This document shows, in pieces, positions 57,301 through 64,000 of a DNA stretch of 64,000 nt. The translations under genes and the position numbers were made by a program. Positions within the stretch are counted from its first letter, which is position 1. Every line of letters starts with the position of its first letter. The notes under the pieces were generated by a model. That model searched no databases, was not told the origin of the DNA, and saw nothing but the letters and a program-made list of their open reading frames with translations. The stretch comes from Aphanomyces cochlioides (Eukaryota > Oomycota > Saprolegniomycetes > Saprolegniales > Verrucalvaceae): positions 2,077,501 to 2,141,500 of the forward strand of contig JAHQRK010000013.1 in NCBI GenBank assembly GCA_019828595.1, given 5' to 3'.

Positions 57301-58006
57301 CCATCTCGATGCTCAAAAGCATCACCAACAATTACCACATCGACGAGCTCTGCAGCAAAGCTCACCACTCCATGAACGCCGACGAAATTGATCCCCTCGA
57401 TTTGGAGGACGATCAACTCTAAGGCTTCTATCCCCTGCTTCAATCCATTTCAACCTCCCCTCTGACCCCTCCATTCTACTCATTTTCGTCTGTACTCGTG
57501 ATGATTGACAACAACTTCTCCGATGTCCCAACTGAACTCGTGGACTGGGACCCACAAATCATCTCCCTCAACACCAATGGCTTCTCCAACAGTCATCGGT
57601 ACATCCTCGACAAACTATCAAGTGTTCACGACGTTTCCTTTATCCAAGAAACCCGTTTCCGCACGCCAAGTCTCCACGACCGTGTTGCGTTCCATTGGCA
57701 ACGCATCACAAACCACGAAGGCTCTTTGTTCTTTGAAGAGCCTATTTACCCTGAAGTATCCACGTCGCCAGCCACTGGAGGTCTGGCTACGTTGATACAT
57801 CCTCACTCTCCTTTGAAGAACGCCACTCAAGTCCCTCATGACAAACCAGTGCTTCGTGGTCGTTATCTACAAGTGCGATGTTCTCTGGGTCCACTGACAG
57901 TCGTTCTCCACAATATCTATGCGCCGGCAGCCTTCCAACAACGAGCAAGTTACTTCGAAGAATTGCCACGCGACTTTCCTCCACATGCGCTCCACATTGT
58001 TGGAGG
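54322..58006 (+). mobile_element. LINE copy M, 5' half (cut by copy N)
   Basis: 5' UTR 54322-54382, full ORF1 and the first 506 nt of ORF2. Cut at 58006 by the 3' end of copy N in opposite orientation; the remainder should lie beyond N outside the window. Confidence 0.86.
54383..57422 (+). pseudogene. ORF1 of copy M, full length with one 1 nt insertion
   Basis: ATG 54383, TAA 57420-57422, 3040 nt against 3039. Around 56944 it reads CCAAGAGACATTG where other copies read CCAAGACTATTG, a net +1 change that shifts the frame at about residue 855 and stops it at once. The last ~155 codons are open in the shifted frame. Since the change is not in a homopolymer, a real mutation is more likely here than a read error. 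Otherwise as the intact ORF1. Confidence 0.86.
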
Positions 58007-58009
58007 TTA
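57501..58009 (+). pseudogene. ORF2 start of copy M: endonuclease N-half, cut by copy N
   Basis: ATG 57501, open through Asn24 and Glu50 to HIVGG (residue of about 169), one residue before the catalytic Asp170. The TTAA of the inserted copy N supplies an in-frame TAA at once. Not a working endonuclease. Confidence 0.86.
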
Positions 58010-58152
58010 AATGAGTTGTATTAACCTTATTTTTGAGCAAAGGCCCTAATGACTTACTAATTTGCCTCGTACTGTATAAATAGAACTTGGAAAACAGAAT
58101 ATGGCAAAGTGGTCATTGAACAGGAGATGAAGTGGTGAGCCGTCATGCTCAC
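58007..58152 (-). other. 3' UTR of copy N (146 nt), with complement to 5' UTR
   Basis: Positions 58059-58072 read AATTTGCCTCGTAC on the plus strand, the same as the sense-strand 5' UTR, so in the element's RNA the two stretches are complementary over 14 nt. Next to it, 58075-58083 reads TATAAATAG, antisense to the element. Confidence 0.75.
58075..58083 (+). promoter_or_regulatory. TATA-like motif antisense to the LINE, in its 3' UTR
   Basis: TATAAATAG matches a eukaryotic TATA box and is oriented into the element's antisense strand. It is present in the five complete 3' UTRs. A match this short can be chance and no initiator is identified, so promoter activity is only a possibility. Confidence 0.3.
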
Positions 58153-61100
58153 TCATGAAACGACGCTGTCAGGAATGGCGTGTTGACGTAACCAGGGGTC
58201 CGAAGATAGATGCTTGTGCACATTGAATACCTTGGTGTATCCCTTCTTGAGAGGGAGATCAACCAGGAGCTGTTGTAGATGTAGCTTGATCAAAGAGGCA
58301 GCATGAATGGCAACTTCCATCGGACTCTTCGCTGTGAGGTCGGGTCGAAAGGTGCGATCGGCACGTTGGAGCCATATTTGATAATACACGCAGGCTCGGA
58401 CAATCGGCCAGATCTTCAGATAGCCACGGATGTAGTATCCATCGGACGGCTTGGGCGTCTCGTAGAACATTTCCAGACACGTGGACGGAAAGGAACACTC
58501 GAGCAGTCGATGGATCGCCTTGAAGAAATACCAAACAGATTGACCATATCCACAAGAGAACAGGAAATGCTCGTACGTCTCATTGACACGACAGAAGACA
58601 CACGTCGGCTTGGGGTCTTGGTACTGAAACAGATATTGCATGGCGTTGGCGCGGAGAAGGGTCTTGAAAATGAACTCTCCATATCGAGGGAGAATGTGGT
58701 CGGGTTGGAGGAAGGCGGCAAGTTGGGTAAGGCGCTTGGGGTCTTCGTAAAAGTTGGATGGCAGGTTGAGATGCTTGGTAGGAAGAATGGACGAGCTGGC
58801 AGCTGGAGAAGCTCTGATCTTAGCCGATTTCGAAGTCGCAAGCGCCAACAAGATCGGACTCGAGTCAGGGTGTATCATCCAGTGCCATTCCATCCATTCA
58901 GAGCTTGGCGTCGGCAAGTGGAACACGGGAGCATCCTCTTCAGAAACAATCTCAAACAATCGTGATAACTTGGTCACCAAGATTGAGATCCATTGTTTCG
59001 TTGGAGGGACAAAATTGGCTTGGCGGCAGGCACGGTTGATTTTGTCGAACAAGATCGAAGCTGGCCAAACTCGCTGACACGGAGTCAACAAATGCGACAA
59101 CTTCGTGATGTGAAGCGAAGCCAATACATTGGCTTGGTCTTGCGTCGATGTAGAGCACTGATCGTATAGGTCTTCGAGTCCAGGCAGATACGAGTTGTGC
59201 CAAAGGGGAACATCCAAAGATGAGATGTGATTTGGACAGCCGTACGGAGTCCAGCGGGATTCAAACCAGCTACTCAATAAGGCTTTCCACATTGGAGTGA
59301 TATTGGGATTCTTGTACAGTTGTCTGATGAATGCAGAAGAGCCATTTGCCAAGAGGAGATCTCGGGGGGAACCCCATGGATGAAAAGCCTTCTCGAGGAG
59401 AGTATAGCCCGGCGTAATCCAGGCGGACATGGCAGACTTGCGGGGTGGGGTGGTGATGGCTTGAATGCATCTGATCATGACAGAGCGGTTGTGTTGTTGC
59501 CATAAAGCAAGTGCATGGTGCAGGCCTAAGCCACCGGACTTCTTCGGCATGAATATGATCTCCTTTTTGATCAAACGGAGGCCATGGACAGAGGAGGATG
59601 GGTTGATTTCTTCACCATGCATAAATTGAAGCATGGCCTTGTCGATCTTTTTGGCCAGGTCTTTGTCGGCAGGGACAAAAGCCAGTTGGTACCATAACAC
59701 AGGCAGACATATGCTGTGCAGGATAGTGACTTTTCCGGCCATGGTTCGAGCCTTGTAGAGCCACAAAGACAAGCGAGCCACAAACTTCTCAAACACGTAA
59801 TTGAAACGTGCCAATGGAGAAAGATTGGGCGCAACCAAGATACCAAGAGCCTTCACGGGACTGTCGGAAGTAACTTGTAGTGAGGCAAGGTTCCCATTCA
59901 ACTGGCTGTAGGTCAGAATTTGGGTCTTGTCTACGTTGAGTCGGAAACCAGACTTGTCGCAAAAGGTTTGAACCAATGCAAGCTGCCGGTGGAGGCACGT
60001 CTCATTTGCAGCATAGAGTTGCGAGTCGTCGGCAAAGTAACTCCCAGTGTGGTAGCGATCCCCACACTTGATGCCATAGTTGGAGTGTTGCCGTAGGAGT
60101 TGGCACATCGGTTCCAAAGCGATCACAAACAGAAGTGGCGACAGTGGATCACCTTGCAACACACCGCGTGAGATGTGAACTGGCTTGGACAAGAAGCCGT
60201 TCACCAAGATGCGAGACTTGCGGCCCGAGTACAGTACGCGAACCATGTCAACAAAGGTTTCGGGAAAGCCATAGTGACGGAGGACGCGGAGCAAGTACGC
60301 GTGGTCCACGCGATCAAAAGCTTTCTCAAAGTCAAGCAGTGCCACCATCGAGGACGGACTGTGTAGTTTGATGTGGTGCAGCATGTCATCCAGTCGTGCA
60401 ATATTGGTTTGGATATTGCTTCGACGGATAAAGCCTTGCTGGTCCGGGTGGATGATGTGTCGAATGTGGCGCTGGAGTCGATAAGCCAGAATACTCGTCA
60501 GGATTTTCACATCCGTGTTGAGTAGGCTAATGGGCCGATAGTTCTTGGCTTGTGACTTGGGGCCTTTCTTGTGCAGCAACACCAGCGTACTGACAAGTTG
60601 CATGGGAGTCAAGCGAGGGTGAGAATGGAGCTGGTGTGTGAATAGCAGCTCCAATACCAACGACCACTTGTGAGGTGCAAGTTTGAGGACTTCGAATGGC
60701 AGAGCGTTGGGACCTGGCGCTGAGTTCGAACTGCTGTGTCGAATAGCATGATAGAACTCGTTGGCGCGCAAGGGAGCCGACAGCTCTTTCTGGGCTTGCT
60801 CTGGCAGTTGCTTGTGTCGAGTCAATGGGGTCAGAAATGACGACACTTCGTCTCCAGATCGCTGCACCTCGGGAGCTGCAAACAAGTCCTTGTAGTAGTC
60901 GACCAGGACGTCAGACATGCCTTGTTGATTGGAGACAACATTTCCATTGACATCCACCAACTCTTTGAAGACTGTCTTCTTCAAGGGGGTAGGGACAGGG
61001 GACATGAAGTGGAACTTGGACGAGCGCTCTGCTTTGTACAAGTGAAGTTGGAACGCCTGGTCTTGACGAAACTGCTTGTCTCGATCTTGCAGCTCGTGAA

Positions 61101-62208
61101 TTTGCTTTTGAAGGTCTCGCACTCGATCCACCAGCACTGCATCTTGACGCATGTTGGGGACTTGCAAAAGCGAAGCGATCTCGACAGCTAACTTCTTCAA
61201 CGGCAGACGTTGTTTCTCCAATCGTTGAGAATGGAATTCTTTGAGTTGGGAGCGGATATCATTGACCAGCATGTCGTAGGCCTTGGAGATATTGTGGAAT
61301 GTTGGAGACTTGTCCAAAAATCGATCCAGACATCCATGAACAATCTCGGCCGCTCGTGGTAGACGAAGTAGCCAAGTTGGAGCTTTCCATGATCCAGAGC
61401 CATGGCGCAATGTTTGACGCTTTGTGATGATACGACAAGCCACGTGGTCAGCCTGTGGAACGTGCGGCATGTGCGTCGCCTTCCAATGACGAAGACCCGC
61501 CAAGGTGGACGAACAAAAGATGTAGTCGAGTCGGTTGGTGAGTGTGGGACTTGTGAAGGCTCGTGCCACGGGGTTTTGACGGCGAAACAGATCCACCAGA
61601 GACAAACTGTGCATCCATTGTTCCAGTTGAAGGGTGCCGGCCATGGTGGAGGTACTGGGTCTCAACGAATCCAAATCTTTGTTGAGAGTGCAGTTGAAAT
61701 CTCCTCCAACAATGTGGAGCGCATGTGGAGGAAAGTCGCGTGGCAATTCTTCGAAGTAACTTGCTCGTTCTTGGAAGGCTGCCGGCGCATAGATATTGTG
61801 GAGAACGACTGTCAGTGGGCCCAGAGTACATCGCACTTGTAGATAACGACCACGAAGCACTGGTTTGTCATGAGGGACTTGAGTGGCGTTCTTCAAAGGA
61901 GAGTGAGGATGTATCAACGTAGCCAGACCTCCAGTGGCTGGCGACGTGGATACTTCAGGGTAAATAGGCTCTTCAAAGAACAAAGAGCCTTCGTGGTTTA
62001 TGATGCGTTGCCAATGGAACGCAACACGGTCGTGGAGACTTGGCGTGCGGAAACGGGTTTCTTGGATAAAGGAAACGTCGTGAACACTTGATAGTTTGTC
62101 GAGGATGTACCGATGACTGTTGGAGAAGCCATTGGTGTTGAGGGAGATGATTTGTGGGTCCCAGTCCACGAGTTCAGTTGGGACATCGGAGAAGTTGTTG
62201 TCAATCAT
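58153..62208 (-). CDS. LINE ORF2 protein (copy N): AP endonuclease-reverse transcriptase, intact, 1351 aa
   Basis: Complete from ATG 62208 to TGA 58153-58155, same length and domain order as the ORF2 of copy K (endonuclease, coiled-coil-like linker, RT, Cys/His finger), with all endonuclease (Asn24, Glu50, Asp170, Asn172, Asp228, His255) and RT (Asp626, Asp727, Asp728) catalytic residues present. It differs from K by scattered substitutions (for example AFQERAS for AFQQRAS, and RAFTSPT for RTFTSPT as in copies D and F). Having two open copies of 4 kb in an otherwise decayed cluster suggests recent or continuing activity. Confidence 0.92.
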   Translation of the reverse strand: MIDNNFSDVPTELVDWDPQIISLNTNGFSNSHRYILDKLSSVHDVSFIQETRFRTPSLHDRVAFHWQRIINHEGSLFFEEPIYPEVSTSPATGGLATLIHPHSPLKNATQVPHDKPVLRGRYLQVRCTLGPLTVVLHNIYAPAAFQERASYFEELPRDFPPHALHIVGGDFNCTLNKDLDSLRPSTSTMAGTLQLEQWMHSLSLVDLFRRQNPVARAFTSPTLTNRLDYIFCSSTLAGLRHWKATHMPHVPQADHVACRIITKRQTLRHGSGSWKAPTWLLRLPRAAEIVHGCLDRFLDKSPTFHNISKAYDMLVNDIRSQLKEFHSQRLEKQRLPLKKLAVEIASLLQVPNMRQDAVLVDRVRDLQKQIHELQDRDKQFRQDQAFQLHLYKAERSSKFHFMSPVPTPLKKTVFKELVDVNGNVVSNQQGMSDVLVDYYKDLFAAPEVQRSGDEVSSFLTPLTRHKQLPEQAQKELSAPLRANEFYHAIRHSSSNSAPGPNALPFEVLKLAPHKWSLVLELLFTHQLHSHPRLTPMQLVSTLVLLHKKGPKSQAKNYRPISLLNTDVKILTSILAYRLQRHIRHIIHPDQQGFIRRSNIQTNIARLDDMLHHIKLHSPSSMVALLDFEKAFDRVDHAYLLRVLRHYGFPETFVDMVRVLYSGRKSRILVNGFLSKPVHISRGVLQGDPLSPLLFVIALEPMCQLLRQHSNYGIKCGDRYHTGSYFADDSQLYAANETCLHRQLALVQTFCDKSGFRLNVDKTQILTYSQLNGNLASLQVTSDSPVKALGILVAPNLSPLARFNYVFEKFVARLSLWLYKARTMAGKVTILHSICLPVLWYQLAFVPADKDLAKKIDKAMLQFMHGEEINPSSSVHGLRLIKKEIIFMPKKSGGLGLHHALALWQQHNRSVMIRCIQAITTPPRKSAMSAWITPGYTLLEKAFHPWGSPRDLLLANGSSAFIRQLYKNPNITPMWKALLSSWFESRWTPYGCPNHISSLDVPLWHNSYLPGLEDLYDQCSTSTQDQANVLASLHITKLSHLLTPCQRVWPASILFDKINRACRQANFVPPTKQWISILVTKLSRLFEIVSEEDAPVFHLPTPSSEWMEWHWMIHPDSSPILLALATSKSAKIRASPAASSSILPTKHLNLPSNFYEDPKRLTQLAAFLQPDHILPRYGEFIFKTLLRANAMQYLFQYQDPKPTCVFCRVNETYEHFLFSCGYGQSVWYFFKAIHRLLECSFPSTCLEMFYETPKPSDGYYIRGYLKIWPIVRACVYYQIWLQRADRTFRPDLTAKSPMEVAIHAASLIKLHLQQLLVDLPLKKGYTKVFNVHKHLSSDPWLRQHAIPDSVVS

Positions 62209-62286
62209 CACGAGTACAGACGAAAATGAGTAGAATGGAGGGGTCAGAGGGGAGGTTGAAATGGATTGAAGCAGGGGATAGAAGCC

Positions 62287-64000
62287 TTAGAGTTGATCGT
62301 CCTCCAAATCGAGGGGATCAATTTCGTCGGCGTTCATGGAGTGGTGAGCTTTGCTGCAGAGCTCGTCGATGTGGTAATTGTTGGTGATGCTTTTGAGCAT
62401 CGAGATGGCCGACAAGACGGGAGCCGGCAAAGTGAACTTCTCGAGATTGTCGCTGAAGTTTTCGATCAAAGCAAACAGCGACCAGTCCGTCAAGCAGTTG
62501 GTGTCAGGCAATCTTGTTGCTTCTTGGTTCAATAGAACAGTCAGTGCCTCCGAGTTTGTGTAGAGGTCTGGGGCCCGATTTGAGAGGAATAAGTCAATCG
62601 TAGCAAGTGCAAAGAGGATGCGCTTGATCTCTGGTATGTCCGTGGTCAATTCTTCCAAGATTTCTGACGGGTGAATCTTGTATTGAGCCATGAAGTTGAC
62701 GTGATGTTTGTAGTTGTGAGGCTTGCCTTGAGCTTTTAACAAAGCCATCTTGCGCTCAATAGTCTTGGTTGCAACAAGTGACTGAAACAAACTGAGGTCT
62801 TCATCTTGTGCGTACATAGCATGTGCAACGAGCTGAGGATCATCTCGCAAAATGCGTTGACATTCGGTGATACTGCCTTCGACTTTCTTATCTCGAATGA
62901 TCTTCTTCGCCAATTCGAGGTGGGCTGCAGCAGACTTGTTAAGTCGTTGTTTCTTCGCTTTGCCTTTGGTCTTTTTCGGGCGTGGCGCACTTGAATCTTC
63001 CAATACAATTCGAGGCACTGCAAAGTCTTCAAACGAGAGTTCCACGTCGTCTTCTTCGAGGATATGAAAACGGTTGGATGTCGGCAGGGGATCCAAACGT
63101 GGGGACGAAGGCAAAGTACGTTTTGGAGCTGGTCCAGACCGGTAGCCCGTTACCAATTGAAGGTCCAGCGAGTTCTTGGGCTGCTCACTTGGTGGAGCAA
63201 GAGCGGGCGATTCGTTGGTAGACATTTCCACATCTTCTTGTTGTTTGTCTTGTCCATTGTTGTTAGGGGGATCGCTGTCACCAGACATATCGACATCAGA
63301 GCCATGAGAAGGAGCTGTTGGCTGTGGTTGTTCATCTTGACGATCTCCAGATGCCTCAGTTGAGTCGGCCTCGCCTTCCGCATTTGTTCCAGGGTCTTGG
63401 TCATGATCGTCTCCATCATGTTCAGGTTCTTTTTCTCCTGACGGAGGAGATTTTGCCGCTGCCTTGGCCGCTTTTGCCTTCGCTTTTTCAGCCTTGGCCT
63501 CTGCACGTCGTGAAACAATCGACGGAGGCAATGTCTTGTTCAGAGCAGCGATCTTGTGCTGAAACACGACGACAAAAGGTTGACCCGACGGATCCGTAAT
63601 GGTGATTTCGCGTAGTGCGTCGCCGGATTTTGGCACCAACACTGCAGGAGGCGCAGGCGACTTGAAAATGACTCTCAAATGCGGCGACTTGATGTTCTGA
63701 CCAGCAGTAGGGTTGAATGCTGCTATCACTGACTTGGTCAATGCAGCCATTTTCTTGACAATCGCCTTGGCCATCGAAGGGTGACTGACCTTGTTGAACG
63801 TAACGTAGTAGTTGTTGCCATAACGCGAGTACTTGGGAACCAGGAAGTCTTTGCCACCAAGTCGAAACGTTGTGCCTCCCATTTCCACGCACGTAGACAA
63901 GTTGTAACTTGAGATCACAATGGTCTGTGGGTTCTTCTTGTGGATCAAAATGTTCGGAAATTTGGAGCCCCATAACGAACCAGGATTTTCCTTGACAAAT
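62287..64000 (-). CDS. LINE ORF1 protein (copy N), partial at window edge
   Basis: The last ~571 codons of ORF1 to TAA 62287-62289, open as far as the window reaches: the second half of the conserved block, the Lys/Ala helix, the acidic segment, the basic patch and the C-terminus. The linker to ORF2 is the usual in-frame 78 nt. Start and N-terminus lie to the right. Confidence 0.83.
   Translation of the reverse strand, partial: FVKENPGSLWGSKFPNILIHKKNPQTIVISSYNLSTCVEMGGTTFRLGGKDFLVPKYSRYGNNYYVTFNKVSHPSMAKAIVKKMAALTKSVIAAFNPTAGQNIKSPHLRVIFKSPAPPAVLVPKSGDALREITITDPSGQPFVVVFQHKIAALNKTLPPSIVSRRAEAKAEKAKAKAAKAAAKSPPSGEKEPEHDGDDHDQDPGTNAEGEADSTEASGDRQDEQPQPTAPSHGSDVDMSGDSDPPNNNGQDKQQEDVEMSTNESPALAPPSEQPKNSLDLQLVTGYRSGPAPKRTLPSSPRLDPLPTSNRFHILEEDDVELSFEDFAVPRIVLEDSSAPRPKKTKGKAKKQRLNKSAAAHLELAKKIIRDKKVEGSITECQRILRDDPQLVAHAMYAQDEDLSLFQSLVATKTIERKMALLKAQGKPHNYKHHVNFMAQYKIHPSEILEELTTDIPEIKRILFALATIDLFLSNRAPDLYTNSEALTVLLNQEATRLPDTNCLTDWSLFALIENFSDNLEKFTLPAPVLSAISMLKSITNNYHIDELCSKAHHSMNADEIDPLDLEDDQL

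Larger units (their letters stand above)
58007..64000 (-). mobile_element. LINE copy N, 3' end to window edge
   Basis: 3' UTR 58007-58152, intact ORF2 58153-62208, and ORF1 from 62287 to the right edge, all open as far as seen. It is the best candidate for a copy with both ORFs intact, but its ORF1 N-terminus, with the G/C tract most often damaged, is outside the window. Inserted into copy M. Confidence 0.88.

Noticed and set aside
58007..58013. Element as a DNA transposon because of terminal inverted complementarity and TTAA at the end
   Set aside because: The inverted stretches are not at the exact termini, target-site duplications are 15-17 bp and variable, copy I is 5'-truncated, and the proteins are endonuclease and RT, so it is a LINE.
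1..64000. Whole region as an assembly artefact (fold-back or collapsed repeat)
   Set aside because: Copies differ by scattered substitutions and subfamily variants, and two insertions have proper target-site duplications, so the nesting is real in the main. Unit count in the array and homopolymer lengths remain uncertain.

Overview
This window is eukaryotic repetitive DNA. From position 1 to 64000 I find nothing except copies and fragments of one non-LTR retrotransposon (LINE) family, inserted into each other. I see no host gene, tRNA, rRNA, CRISPR array or bacterial-type operon. The family has an ORF1 and an ORF2. ORF2 carries an AP-type endonuclease, a reverse transcriptase and a C-terminal Cys/His finger. 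That layout is known from L1-like LINEs of plants, fungi and protists, so the source is a eukaryote. An oomycete-like or other microbial eukaryote is a guess I cannot support further.

Comparing copies gives a full-length element of about 7380 bp: a 61 nt 5' UTR, ORF1 of 1012 aa, 78 nt between the ORF1 stop and the ORF2 ATG, ORF2 of 1351 aa, and a 146 nt 3' UTR ending in CATTTAA with no poly(A). Copies are lettered here. A (minus, 1-1561) is cut by the window edge and abuts B (plus ORF2 fragment, 1562-2665). C (plus, 2666-6184, continued as F at 13576-15020) has an intact ORF1; its ORF2 is split by E (minus, 6185-13575, full length, 15 bp target-site duplication). D (plus, 15024-22402) is full length with an intact ORF1 and a one-base frameshift in ORF2. 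From 22403 to 42068 lies a minus-strand head-to-tail array of 3'-truncated, ORF1-only units ending in fragment G. Its repeat lengths are about 1623 bp (two junctions), 1481 bp (six) and 2009 bp (two). H (plus, 42070-45009, continued as J at 47981-48333) is split by the 5'-truncated copy I (minus, 45010-47963, 17 bp duplication). K (minus, 48334-53753), L (plus, 53756-54321), M (plus, 54322-58006) and N (minus, 58007-64000) follow, each apparently inserted into the one before, so their missing halves should lie to the right of the window.

ORF1 is intact in C and D. ORF2 is intact in K and N. No element that is complete inside the window has both ORFs open; N could, but its ORF1 runs off the right edge. 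ORF1 is probably the RNA-binding partner. ORF2 would nick the target and copy the RNA into it (target-primed reverse transcription). Shared variants separate an older set (A, C, D, E, F) from a younger one (I, K, N, with H and the array close to it), so the cluster grew over time by new insertions into itself, then by unequal exchange in the array. A centromeric, subtelomeric or other heterochromatic position would fit, but that is inference.
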